DNA from: Porpolomopsis calyptriformis
Lineage: Eukaryota; Basidiomycota; Agaricomycetes; Agaricales; Hygrophoraceae
NCBI GenBank assembly: GCA_951640195.1
Contig: OX621167.1
Span: 806,001 to 870,000, forward strand
Length of the DNA stretch: 64,000 nucleotides
Reading direction: 5' to 3'
Each line of letters starts with the position of its first letter. The first letter of the stretch is position 1. The notes beneath the pieces are model-generated. The model had not been told where the DNA came from and did not search any database. It saw only the letters and a list, made by a program, of their open reading frames with translations. Both the position numbers and the translations under genes were made by a program. Below are positions 1 to 11,159 of the stretch, in pieces.

Positions 1-1116
1 AATCAACCACTCTATGGGAGAAGTCTTGTGTGCGTATCCTTCGATCAACTTCTTTCGCTCTTTCTCATCTTTCCCCAGCTTGCTGCAGGTGGTGGCCAGA
101 AATGTAACCCCATCTCTATCACCGCCTTCACCACGCTTCTTGCCGCTGCTGGCCCTTGCGAGCAACAAGACGCTGCCGACTCTATGGTCGACCTCGCAAA
201 GTCCCTCCAGAACGCTAACGAAGCCATCACAGCCGCCCAGCTTTTCGTTCAGCAACCCCGCAACTCGGCATGTCCACCTTTTCTTCTCTCTTACTCATAC
301 TCATCCTCTTCCCTTTAGCCCAACTCGGTGAGCGTGCAATACTGCGACAAGGCTCCAAAGAATGCCGAACTCAACGGTCTGTTCCAATGCCAATTCCAAG
401 GTGACAACCCCACCGTCTTCGTTGGCGGTGTCCCGGTTGGTCAAGCCGGAACCATTCCCTTCGGCCATTCCGCCCCTCTTTCACCACCTGGCTCTTGTCC
501 AGCACACCCCTCAGGTCCTATCGCTGACGGTACCCAGTTGATTGCTATCACTCAGGATCCTGGTACTCCCTCCGCCGGCAATTCTCAAGCTCCCCCTCCC
601 CCTCCCGCGTCTTCCTCTCCGGCAGCTGCAGATCCTCCAGCTACCTCTTCCGCAGCAGAAGACCCTCCGGCTACCTCTTCCGCGGCAGAAGCCCCTCCAG
701 CTACCTCTTCCGCTGCAGAAGCCCCTCCGGCTACCTCTTCCGCAGCAGCAAGTCCAACACCCCCTGCTGCTCCTTCTTCCGGCTTTGCCCTTTCCAACGG
801 CCAAGCCGCACAGAAGCTCAACGCTCAATTCGCCTCTCTCACTGCTGGTTCTTCATGCACTGGTATGTCTCAACCTATCTATTTTTTTTCGTACTTATCA
901 ACTCGAATTCCTTAAGACGGACAAGATGCGTGTGTTAACGGAGGTTTCGCGCAGTGCGTTGGAGGAAAGTTTGCCATCACCGGCTGCGCTGGTGGAACTG
1001 GATGCTTTGCCCTTCCGCTCGTCAACAAGCCGGGCACCTCCATCACTTGCACGACTCAGGGTGATGCCCTCGCCAGGATCGCGGCTACTGGAGCCACTGG
1101 TGGACTCACTGGTTGA
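1..1116 (+). CDS. Secreted CBM19-like protein, 5'-partial
   Basis: The 5' end lies outside the window. The first visible intron ends near 78 or 88. The mature part has a Cys-containing N-terminal region, a Pro/Ala/Ser-rich linker with four near-identical PPATSSAAE units (about 630-750), and a Cys-rich C-terminal module with the pattern DACVNGGFAQCVGGKF and a final GTSITC block, ending at TGA 1114-1116. The C-terminal module resembles the carbohydrate-binding family 19 domains found in many agaricomycete secreted proteins, so a role at the cell wall or in chitin/glucan binding is likely but inferred. Two internal introns fit the frame: 268-318, which has a GC donor (GCATGT), and 863-916 with an ordinary GT donor. 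The linker looks like a flexible, O-glycosylated stalk. No catalytic domain is visible in the part present. Confidence 0.75.
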
Positions 1117-3608
1117 GTGAAGATGATTTGATAGCTTTCCATGTTATATCACACGATTTGAAAGATTTGATGGGTTGAACCTAAGATTACACATTATTTT
1201 GTCTTTCTAGTGAGAGAACACTCTGGATATTCGCGCCCTGTCAAGTCGTCAACATCAACGTTTCACAGATGATGAATAGTTCGCCTACAATACCGCTCGC
1301 TCCTCCATAATCTCTAAAGCGTGCTGTCTCGCCCGAGCGTCGTTGCTCGCATCTGGCACGTCCGTTGGATGATCGTATACATATCGATCACGTGTGTGAG
1401 TTTTTGTTTCTGGTTGTCCAGGACGGATCTGAGGACGGGGATGAGTGCGACTACTGGAGGAAGAAGAAAATGAGTACAGACGATATTAATAGTGGTGGCT
1501 GGGGTAGTAGTGTCCAACATTTCTTTTTGGGTGGGGGGGGGATATTTAATGCTGACTGGTCGAATTCAAGGTGTTATATACCCGAGCCCACTCCACCCAC
1601 ACCCGGAAAGTGGAATCATCAGAACCCGTTCTGACACCACAGCCCCGTACCGGTCTGAGATCATTCACCGTTGGCGCTTGTTTGCCTTACAAACAAACAT
1701 CCGCCGTCCCCGAGTCACTCCGATCTATCTACACCTACAGAGACCAGCGTAGGCCCGGTTTCAGCCACTGGGTTAAACGAAACTGGGTGTGGCGTGAACA
1801 TCGTGATCATCGATAACCCGGGATCAGTGTACAGCACTCACAGCATTACCCATCGATGAGAATGGCGAGAATGGTTTGATCAGCTCGGTGGAATACAACA
1901 CGCGGACGTACGTAGATCGACCCTTTCTCGGTCATTCACTCTGCCGATGGCCCCATACGTATATAAGTTTCTAATTAGGTCACTTCGATCCAACCATCCG
2001 GTCGAGAGCGTGATTCAGATAAACTCGGAACAGTCTCGGACAAACACGCCTACCACTCGTACTCACTCACTCACTCACTCACTCGGGCGCCTTTGCCATC
2101 CCAAGTGTCTACTCACACGCTGAAATTTGCTTGCAGTGAAAGAAAAAAAAAAGCCAAGACGGTCCAATTCAAACTTTATGAATTCGATCGATCCATCCCA
2201 CCTCCACACTCGGTGGCCGGTGAGCGCTCAACGCTGACTGATCATCCGCAGGGGCGTAGCTCAGGGACACCCCTCCATCGATAGCCTACACTGCTCATAT
2301 CCCCAACCCTTTTTGTTTTTGTTTTTGTTTTGACTGCTTAACCCCCTAACTCCCCCCCTTTTTTTTCCCTCCCAACTTATCAAACCCACATCACGGTAGC
2401 ACGAGCCAAGCATTGCGTTCGGACATAATGCGGGAGGGCTCCCCACCCCCTCTAGCGCTCCTGGTCTCCGGAAATAAAAATTTGATTTTTTAAAAATCAT
2501 TCATCAAGCGCTGTGATAGGAGAAATTCTTTTTTCACATTCTCTTCCTGTGCGTGCTAACAAAAAGGCTATATTCTCGTCCACATATCATTTGTGTGAGC
2601 ACCTGAGCAAAGGGTGATCCATGATCCACGATCACTATCCCTCACCCATCACATCACACCGCAATCCTCGTCCTGATCGAGGCCCTCCTCTTTTCTCATT
2701 TCATTTGACTGCATTCGGTTCCCTTCCCCCCCGCAGAGTTTATCGACCCCCCCTCTCTTGAGTAAACGAGTACGTGATTTAGTCTCTAGGCTTGGCATGA
2801 CATTTTTTTCGCTGAAAAGAAAGTCATTCTTCTAGCTTTCAGAACACGAGCTTGTCTTTCCCAGATCCATCGAAGCTCTCGATTACCCCCCAACTCGTCC
2901 AATCTTATAAGATCAAATGCGCTAATCAGCAGCCTACAGTGGTACCAATGCTCTTCATCAGAGTAACAACCCCTATAGCTTCGTACTGAGTTAATGTCGG
3001 TGAAACGCCCCCGCGATGAATGGCACGTAATCAATCCATTGGACTTTCCGGTGCTCATCGTGAAGCATACACCCTCTCCCAAACACCGGTCATCGAAAGC
3101 AGTTTGTCTATGGTGAAACGCGACGATGAAAAAACTTGAGGGTGGGGCAGAATTAACTCCATATTGATTTATCATCACAAGAAATCAGGTTATCTCGGTA
3201 TTAGCGGTATACAATGCAAAAATACACCAGTAAAAGATGTGGACGGGGAGTGGTGAGAGCGCAACAAATTGATACATGACAAGATGCCGATCAGGATAAA
3301 TGCGTTGGCACAGCGGATGCCAATGAGTCGGATGATACAAGTATGCAATAGGGATGCTGGGGACAGGATCACGACTAGGGAGATAGGGAAGTGTATGCGC
3401 CAACCGATTTCGCCAACACGAAAGCTGCAAAAGGCTGCTTCCGTTCTGGTGTCGAGAACGGCGTCGTTTGTCCCGGAATTGTATTGGCAGGCATCGTAGG
3501 AGGCACAGGGATTGAGTAGTCACAAGGATCGAGATCGAACACGCAGTCCTATGAATGAATGAGAACAAATGTGAAAACAAAGGTTCCTGAAAGACAAACC
3601 TTGTCCCC
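1117..3608. other. Gene-poor region, no supported gene
   Basis: No open frame here has convincing coding character or a recognisable family. The stretch holds a TATATAAG motif at about 1968, a CTCA microsatellite at 2059-2084, and T-rich and C-rich runs at 2300-2360. Small frames at 2786-3178 and 3185-3628 on the minus strand have no recognisable motif and may be 3' untranslated sequence of the gene ending at 3609. Confidence 0.6.
2059..2084. repeat. CTCA tetranucleotide microsatellite
   Basis: About six tandem ACTC/CTCA units are read directly from the sequence, between the TATA-like motif at 1968 and a long homopurine/homopyrimidine stretch. No gene can be tied to it. Confidence 0.85.
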
Positions 3609-4385
3609 TCACATTTCATCATCATCACCAGTGGCGTGGCCTTCTCCGATAAAAGATTGCAGCCTCACTGTTGACTCATAACGCCTAGAGTCGTGTAGAA
3701 TTCGCTCTCCACTCTCGCTCATCGACTCTAGAAAGAGGGGAACCGTACAGGAAGGCCTTTTAGGTGCCTTTCGATCCTTCCCTGAGGTGCTTCCATTGTG
3801 ATTATTTTCTAGCCTTCCCTTGGCGGACTTTCGCTTCTTTGATGCAGGTTTGACCTCAACTGGTCCCTTGGAGGTCAGAGGGGGGGGGTAGGACTTGGGA
3901 TTAATCGCCTTCCGTTTCATCTTGTCGGTCGGGGGCGCATTGCGCTCACCAGCGGCGGGGTTAATGTTCTCTTTGTCAGCGCCGTCGCATTCGGCGGTCT
4001 GACACAGGTTAGCGGTCCCATCTCTGGTAGGATCATCGCAGCTGCTTGCTGAACCGTTCGAGATGACCCGGTCTTCAAAGATGGTGGAAGTTGTGTTGCT
4101 TCTCGAGATTGTGAACAAAGTGTGGTAGCTCAGCGGGTAAGATGTCCAGGTGACAGATGACGAGCGGTAGCGGTATGATAGTGGGTGGTGTGAGCGATAG
4201 TGAGTTGGGGCCCATCGAGAGTGATTCAATGTTGAAGGTGGGGAAAACCAAGGACGTCCAGAGTTCAGGCTTTTAAAGCACTCTTGAAGCCAGTTCAATC
4301 TCCGTCGTCCACACGCATCTGTAGGTTTATCACATAGAAAATGACTCGAATTACCCTTGTTCGCCGTTTGAGGTCGCATCCGCAA
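3609..4385 (-). CDS. Hypothetical basic protein with a KEN box
   Basis: Minus-strand open frame of up to 258 codons ending at TGA 3609-3611. I do not recognise a family. The C-terminal half looks coding: it contains DKENINP, which matches the KEN-box degron consensus, followed by basic clusters (KMKRK, KKRKSAKGR) that could be nuclear-localisation signals, and an acidic tail GDDDEM. The N-terminal part up to 4385 is Ser/His/Tyr-rich with no similarity I can name and may include an unrecognised intron or untranslated leader, so the start is uncertain. A nuclear, cell-cycle-degraded protein would fit the motifs, but that is inference from short motifs only. Confidence 0.4.
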   Translation of the reverse strand: MRMRPQTANKGNSSHFLCDKPTDACGRRRLNWLQECFKSLNSGRPWFSPPSTLNHSRWAPTHYRSHHPLSYRYRSSSVTWTSYPLSYHTLFTISRSNTTSTIFEDRVISNGSASSCDDPTRDGTANLCQTAECDGADKENINPAAGERNAPPTDKMKRKAINPKSYPPPLTSKGPVEVKPASKKRKSAKGRLENNHNGSTSGKDRKAPKRPSCTVPLFLESMSESGERILHDSRRYESTVRLQSFIGEGHATGDDDEM

Positions 4386-6164
4386 TTCTTGTGGGTGGTC
4401 GTCAATAAAAGAAACATAAAAAAGGGGAATTCAATCCAATGGAAGGATTGGACAAAGTCCACTTGTTTCCAGGATTTTCCGTGCTTGGAGAATGGCGTTT
4501 CTATATCTCGACTACGCCACACGTCTCCGGTCTCCAAATCTGAGAAAGCGGGCTAGTTACATAACCCAAAGGTGACACAAAAAGCCGGAATCAGTTGGGC
4601 AGACAAGACAGCGTCCCCGGCTCCGGATAATGGATGGAATATCATCGTAACTGTAGTCAAGGGCGAATATTCCAACTTGAAAGTATTTGCTGGTCAAGAT
4701 GTTTGAAATCAGGTGATGGAGATCGGGTGAGAGTGGGATGGAAAGAGGTGATGTTTTGACATTGGTCAAAGGACGAGTCCCGCGAGATGATCTGAGATTG
4801 TGAACCTGCCCAAGAACGCTTGTTTCAGCAGTTCCTCGATACTGCCCTTGCGGTGCATATACATTCGCAAGCTTGACCATCCACCAGAGGGTAATCAGAG
4901 GATTGGTTCCGTGCGCCTTTTCAATACCTACTTCAGCAGTCCTCCAGCTTCACTCAAAGGCCCTTTCAACTCGGACACATTCGCGAGATCGACCACAGGC
5001 ACGACGTAAATCGGTGCCAAAGCCTCTCCTTGTCTGTTAAGACTCCATTCAGCAGTTCCGCAGTTTCGGACAGTCGTTCCTTGCAACTGATACACACTCA
5101 CATTGACAGTGTCTTTGACTAGCTGCTTCCCCAACTACGCTATCGCTCGCTTCAACACGTCCTCAAGTTCGCTCAACTGCATTTTTGAGTCATTGAACAT
5201 GAGGGTTTTTCAGATAATCTGTGCGTAGACCTCCATACTCACCAAGCGTTACTCCGGCTATTTCTCGGACTTGCCGAATCGTCCTTGAAATTGACATGCG
5301 TTTGCGAAGGGTGGCCATTGCCCGAAGTATGTGTGGGTGTTCTCTTCTTCTTTCTGGCTACAGCCTGGTTCAGCAGTTCTTCAGCATCGTCGGTTCTTTT
5401 GCAGTCTGCTATCCTGCAATCACGACGTTAGCTTGGATTCGCATTGTCCACCCCAATCCATTTTTGTAATGCGGGATCAACTTCTGGTGCTCAGCCTATT
5501 GCAGAAGCAGTGCATGAGCGCGTTGAAAGGAGTGACAGATGAGTGACAGATGATTGGAGTCAGTCTCGGTAAGTTTTGTCCTTAATGGATGAAATCGTGC
5601 ATTAGCAACAAAATTGTTCTCTACAGGAGTCATGTCCAACGAGAGAAAGGTTCCAGTCTGGTTTTATTGCAATCTGAAGTTGTATGAGCAAAAGGATAAA
5701 GAACTCTGAGGATATACAAGAGCTGTTGAGGGTGTACTGGCCTTCATTGACCCTATCGTCCGTTTCTAAACACCGCTGCCATTCTTTGGCTCCCAAACAG
5801 TCATCGTTAAGTTCGGAGTCAAGGAAACGAAGAATTTTGGGAGTTTGCCAATGTCGCCAGATTGTTCATTCATTTGATCGAATGTTGCCGATAGAGATTG
5901 CGCCTCATAATGAATGTCAATGAGATAAATGATGGATGGAGTCACCAATGTTTTTGATCTCACCAGCATGATATCGGCCAGAACTGGAGTGCTCCTGAAT
6001 TCTTCCAAACTTGTCTGCTTCTCAGAAACGTGCAAGGGAATACCTTCTTCACAAGGCAGAAGGCAAACATTGCTTAAGGTCTGGTGACCATAGCATGAAA
6101 TCGAGATTCTGTACACCAGCTCTGCCAACTGGAACGGCGCGATACCGCAAATCTAGCTTCAAAA

Positions 6165-6319
6165 GACACTGGGATTAACATGGAGATCGTAACACCCCTT
6201 TTGAGTCACATTGAAGAGTTGGTCGGACGCGTTCATCTGCTTCCTCTTGCTGTCGTTCAAGCAGCATCATTCATGAAGCAAACTGGCACAGCGTCCACTT
6301 CCCCATCAAATTGCCTGTG
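6165..6319 (+). pseudogene. Inverted NB-ARC fragment
   Basis: On the plus strand, opposite to the surrounding relic, one frame reads DTGINMEIVTPLLSHIEE and then LVGRVHLLPLAVVQAASF, ending in a stop at about 6319. It matches the intact protein's stretch from SGVDLEMVTPSLL to FMKQTGTT almost residue for residue. The same segment exists in minus orientation about 100 bp away at 6379-6440, so this is a second, inverted piece of a STAND gene, not part of the main relic. Confidence 0.75.
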
Positions 6320-6346
6320 ACCAGCTGGTCTTTGAGACCAGCTGGT
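6320..6346. repeat. Duplicated palindrome ACCAGCTGGT
   Basis: The 10-bp palindrome accagctggt occurs at 6320-6329 and again at 6337-6346, 7 bp apart, right at the end of the inverted NB-ARC fragment. It could form a hairpin and may mark the rearrangement point; that link is inference. Confidence 0.7.
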
Positions 6347-7391
6347 ACAACCAGCATATTGTCAAGGATAGAGTGAGTTTATTTTATGAACAATGCCGCT
6401 TGAATGACAGCAAGGGACAGAGAACCGATGCGTTTGATCAAATCCTCAGCGTGAATTGTAAGGAGGGCATTACAATTCCTAGATCGATGCCTGCAGCATG
6501 AACAATTGTCAGGTAGCTTCAGGGGCTCAAGTTGGGGGGTTGAATGTCGCTCTGCCGCTGCATTGACCAGAGCACCAGTAACATCCAATGTCCATGTTGT
6601 GAGAAGGATAATCCCTCACCTATTCCCACGTGGGAGATACACACGCGAAGGAAGTGTGGCACCTCAATGAGTTTCGCATTCTGATCCCGATGGTGGCGAT
6701 CCCGATGTATAATGAAATATAGAACTCCAGCGATCCCTTGAGACAGCTTGTCGACAATAGTAGCCGATATCCAGAGGGTGTATGGATATCGATGGTGATC
6801 GGAAGGTATTTTTGCATATCAGTTGAGTCTTCTCTGAGGGGAGCCTTCCGTAGATGATGGATCATACCAAACCCACTCAAAAAACATCAGCTCTTTTTCT
6901 CGACCAGTGATGGAGACACGAGAAAGGGGACCATTGTTGATGGATTAGCAACAATCCCTGGAGTCTAAGATGATTTGGAAAGCCGACTGACGGTGTGTAA
7001 GCGAAACGATAGACTGGTCAACATTCCTCTGGGAGGACCATTGAGAGGATGTGGCAAAGATTTGTATGCTGGTTTACGCTGCTGAATTGTCAAACTGTTA
7101 CCATCCCACGATGATAAGCGCCAGATAGAGTTCCGGGACACGATTCGTTGCATGATTGTCTGTATGAAAAGCATCTCGAACCAAAATATTCAGGATATGC
7201 AAAAATCCTCACGCTGGCCAGAATGGAGAAGTTGACACCAGCGACACTCGTTGGCGGTGGTAGTGAGGTGGCGAACCAAAATTAGTACTGTGATGCTTGT
7301 TTATTCACTTGTTTATTCAACAGTTTTGGTGGTACAGTATATCTGTATGCACAAGGTCTTGATACAATGGATAGTATCCGTCTGCATAAAA

Positions 7392-10371
7392 TCACACGAT
7401 AACCGCTACTTCCTCTCTGCTTGCCTCGCCCGGTCCCTGTAACTGATAGAGAGAGGCGAGACGGTCTGCTGTCTCTTTGATTTCTGGGTGACCGCTCCCG
7501 AGAGCTTTCTCCTGGCTCGCCAACACCCGCTTGAGCAGCGCTTCTGCCTCGTTGTACTTCCCTTGCGATCGATACATCCCTGCGAGGTTCTCCATGAACA
7601 CCAGCATGGTTGGGTGGTCTGCACTCGCAATCGCCCGTCTATACAGCACCTCCGACTCGTCGTACCGTCCTTGCAACCGATACACCTCCGCAAGGTTGTT
7701 CATTGACAGGAGTGTGTTTGGGTGATCAGCACCTAGATCCTTCTCCGACCTGGCTGACACATGTTTTAACAGGACCTCCGACTCGTCGTACCTTCCTTGC
7801 GATAAGTAAACTAAAGCAAGGTTGTTCACCGACAGGAGTTTGTTAGGGTGATCAACCCCTGAATGTTTCTCCCAAATGGCTAACGCGCGCTTAAGGAGCA
7901 TTTCTGCCTCGTCGTATCGTCTTTGCAATCGATACACCTCCGCAAGGTTGTTCATTGACAGGAGTGTGTTTGGGTGATCCGCACCTAGATCCTTCTCCCA
8001 GCTGGTTGACACATGTTTGAACAGGACCTCCGACACGTCGTACCGTCCTTGCGATGAGTAAACTAAAGCAAGGTTGTTCATTGACAGGAGTTTGTTAGGG
8101 TGATCAACCCCTGGATGTTTCTCCCAAATGGCTAACGCACGCTTAAGGAGCATTTCTGCCTCGTCGTATCGGCTTTGTAATCGATACACCTCCGCAAGGT
8201 TGTTCATTGACAGGAGTGTGTCTGGGTGATCAGCACCTAGATCCTTCTCCCAGCTGGCTAACACACACTTCAACAACAGCTCTGATTCGTCGTACCGTCC
8301 TTGCGACATGTACACCAACGCGAGGTTGTTCATCACCACAACTCGTTTCTGGCCAAGATTCTTCTTCCCAATAGCCAACACATTCTTGAGGACAACCTCG
8401 GCCTCGTCGTACCGTCCTTGCGACCGATACACTTCGGCGAGGTTGTTCATCAAGAGAAGTGTGTCAGAGTGATCAGTCCCTAGATGCTTCTTCCTCACTT
8501 CAAGTGCTTGATAACATACATCCTCGGCCTCTTCGTATCGTCCGCGGCTCTCCAGATATAACGCGATGGTGGACATGGCCTCGGTTAACTCGACGTTTAT
8601 GCCATATGCGTCGTTCCATGCTTGATTTAAGGAGCGTAAGTGTGGGATAAACTTCTCACACTCAGTCCAAGACTGAGGCAATTCGGGAGACTCGATGTGC
8701 TGGAACGCGCTATAGACAAGCGACACGGATAGCTGGAGCCACTCTTGACGAGTTTCTTCTGTCCTCGTAGACTCCCGTATCATGAATTGGATCAAATCAT
8801 GCATCCATAACGAAGAATCTCCGCTATTAGACCGACGTTCAACTAGGGATAGGTTGGTGAGTTTTTGGATAGCTTTCTGAAGCTCGAATGGTGAAAGGAT
8901 CAAAGAGATCAACGATTGGGATTCTAATGATATCCGAGAAGTCGAGCTGATATTGTGGGATTGGATTCTCGCGCGGTCATCCTTGCTCCCTCGTTTCTGG
9001 CCCCATTTCTTGAGCCTCTGTACCAGAGAGAACTTGGGTCGAAGCGGTACTTGCTGCGGTTCCTTCTGTAAATGCAACAACTCTTGGGCCCCTTCAATAA
9101 TCATCCCCACCGGGATATTTTCTGGGTCGATGAACGAGAGAACCTTCAGAAGATTCCTAAGATCTGGGGATTCCTGGTTCAATTGATCGATCTGGTTCGT
9201 AAACGTAACTGCTACTGATCGCGCCTCGTAAGGTGTTAGATTATTCTCCCATTGAATTGCCTGTCCATGCAAGTAAACATTTAGGTTCAATGTAAGAGGC
9301 AAAAGATACGAACTTACCTCCATTTTTCGCTCGGTCTTATACAACTTGAGCATTTCACCCAGGGTAGTACCAGTTTGCTTCATGAACAGTGCCGCATGAA
9401 CAACGGCGAGAGGCAAACGACCAACGCATGCCACTAATTCTTCAGCTTGCTTCAGCAACGAAGGGGTTACCATTTCTAGATCCACGCCCGAATCTCCGAC
9501 AAGGAGGTCCACCGATTCTCGCGGGCTTAGGGTCTGAAGTCTAAGTATCGGATGTTGTTGTCCAGCTGCGTTTACTAACTCAGCAGCGACTTCGGCCGTT
9601 CGTGTGGAGAATAGAATATGGCCTCGCGCATTACTGCGGGGCAAGTGTGAGCGAAGAAAGTCAAGTGCGTCGCTGTGAACGTTATCGAATACAAGGAGCC
9701 AATCGACGCCATCTCCACGCGAATTTTCCAACCAAAGCCTTGCGGACGTTAGCTTCGCACTCTGCTCCTGTCGAGTGCGATCTGGATGTCCGACGAGCTC
9801 GAGCAATTGAGAGAATCCCTGGTTTAATTTCTCGATAGAGGTGGCCGATATCCAAAAGATGTGTGTATACAGATGCTGGTCGGATGATATTTTAATGTAC
9901 CGCAACAGTAATTGCGATTTTCCGATCCCTGGCATCCCATAGATAGCGCAACGGGTTGGTAAATCGCCCTTGTTTTCGCACAATGCTTCCTTTAAAAACT
10001 TTAATTCTGATTCTCGTCCGGTGAAATGAACGGAGAGAAGATCCATTGGAGCGTCGTTGATCTGTTGTGGTGATTGTGGCTGATGATCTAGAGTGTACAA
10101 GCAATGTCAGCAAGAAGATACGGACGATGTCTTTGTAAAGTACTGGTGACCCCAGTAGAGGCGATACATCTTTTGTGCGCATGCACTTGTCTCACAGAAG
10201 AATAGTCGCCCGTACCATCTACTTCATAATGAAATGTCTCGATAAGAGCTGAACTCGCTGACCTGAGGCTTGTGGATAATGGATGTTATAAATGGTCTGA
10301 TCCCGTCCGACCATATTGATTGTACCGCGATCTGCGATAATGGTAGCCAACGGCGATGAACTGTTTGCCAT
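7392..10371 (-). CDS. NB-ARC/TPR STAND protein (fungal NLR-like)
   Basis: Three exons fit the frame: 10371-10263, 10087-9319 and 9261-7392, giving 915 residues. Exon 1 encodes a short leader with VGRDQTIYNIHYPQ. The NB-ARC domain follows: P-loop GMPGIGKSQ (about residues 87-94), Walker B WLLVFDN (about 166-172), an ILFSTRT sensor and GRLPLAV (about 259-265). A linking helical region leads to about nine kinesin-light-chain-type TPR repeats from about residue 525 to the end. Proteins of this build are ATP-driven switches that oligomerise on ligand sensing and act in fungal non-self recognition or stress signalling. No effector domain is recognisable at the N terminus. Intron 2 (9262-9318, 57 nt) has no stop and is a multiple of three, so a retained form would also be open. 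Intron 1 is long for this genome (175 nt) and might hide another exon. A decayed copy lies directly downstream. Confidence 0.9.
7480..8560 (-). repeat. TPR-encoding tandem array with 252-nt period
   Basis: Within the STAND gene the 126-nt TPR units alternate in two types, so near-identical DNA recurs every 252 nt. For example, the block containing ttgttcattgacaggagtgt recurs near 7695, 7947 and 8199 with only a few mismatches over the surrounding 60 bases. The high DNA identity points to recent expansion or gene conversion of two-TPR modules. Confidence 0.85.
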
Positions 10372-10615
10372 GGTGAGGTGAGTGGTCAAAAGCAAGCACT
10401 TGAAAGTCAGCAGTTTGATCAGCAGAGCCACCATCTCCGGGATACTTACCGCGTTGCCTTTGAGCTTGTCGGCTTTCCACAAATCATCGGGCAACTCATT
10501 TAGCAGTCAAATCGTTGGAATCCAACGAGCATGGCAAGAGAAAAGGTACCGCGATGATTATACCAGTGACATGAATATGTCGCCTGCAGTGAGTTCTACA
10601 CCCTCGAACATCTGT

Positions 10616-11021
10616 TCACTTTCGAGCCCCAAGCGATCTCAACTTCCAATCAATCGTGTCCGCTACGAAATATGTGAAATACCCGGCGAAAAAGACCCAA
10701 AAGAAACTCACTAATTCCCCGTCTTGCAGCTATCAAATCCTTCTCGATCCACTCAATTTCTCTGACCGCGCTCACCCTCCACTCTTCTTCCTCTCCCTCC
10801 TCCATCATATCCCGCAACTCCAACAACACATCGACGGCTTCCTCCACCACGCGCCCTTCCTCCCGGAGAAACCCTTGTATCTGTCGCCGCACGCCGTCGT
10901 ACGCATCAGGGTTCGTCTTCACATCCTCGAGGAACCGAGTGACATCTTCTATCGGGGATTTAACCAGAGGCCGGCCTTTCGTTTCGTCATCAGCGAGATT
11001 TCTCTGGGCAACGTTCGGCAT
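10616..11021 (-). CDS. Small acidic helical protein next to the STAND gene
   Basis: Starts at ATG 11021 (MPNVAQRNL). Exon 1 runs to about 10715; a GT-AG intron of about 50 nt then leads to a short exon ending at TGA 10616-10618, for about 119 residues. The frame could also continue unspliced to about 10650. I do not recognise a family. The sequence is rich in Glu, Arg and Leu with amphipathic heptads (VVEEAVDVLLELRDMMEEGE), so one or two long helices are likely. It lies 245 bp upstream of the STAND gene in the same orientation. A partner or effector role is only a guess from position. Confidence 0.4.
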
Positions 11022-11159
11022 CGCACAGCTAGGACGAGTCAAGAATATGATTGAAACTTGGACCGGTTACTTCATGATGTTGCTGTCAGCCTCAAACGCA
11101 TCACAATTGCTCTTCTAACCGCTGTATTTAATTGTAAAATAATTATTAAAATCGTGAAT

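Larger units (their letters stand above)
4560..6940 (-). pseudogene. Decayed NB-ARC/TPR (STAND) gene copy
   Basis: Stops and frameshifts break this copy, but read on the minus strand the order matches the intact gene at 7392-10371. Near 6880-6935, VSITGREKELMFFE parallels the intact VHFTGRESELKFL. At 6660-6800, LWISATIVDKLSQGI parallels FWISATSIEKLNQGF. At 6379-6440, AEDLIKRIGSLSLAVIQAAL parallels the GLPLA-type segment. Near 5800-5900, HYEAQSLSATFDQMNEQS parallels the post-NB region. At 4560-5560 several kinesin-light-chain-type TPR units are still readable (AEELLNQAVA, VVDLANVSELKG, ANVYAPQGQYRGTAE). This is a whole-length tandem relative that has lost function. No single reading frame is intact over more than about 120 codons. 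Confidence 0.8.

Noticed and set aside
511..828. Arg/Gly-rich and Ala/Glu-rich frames opposite the CBM19 gene
   Set aside because: They are antisense reflections of the repeated Pro/Ala/Ser linker.
2252..2290. tRNA-like GGGGCGTAGCTCAGG start
   Set aside because: The D-arm lacks its pairing GAGC, and no anticodon stem, T-loop or acceptor complement follows.
3185..3628. 147-codon minus-strand ORF
   Set aside because: No motif, odd His/Tyr/Leu composition and overlap with the 3' side of the gene ending at 3609; more likely untranslated sequence.
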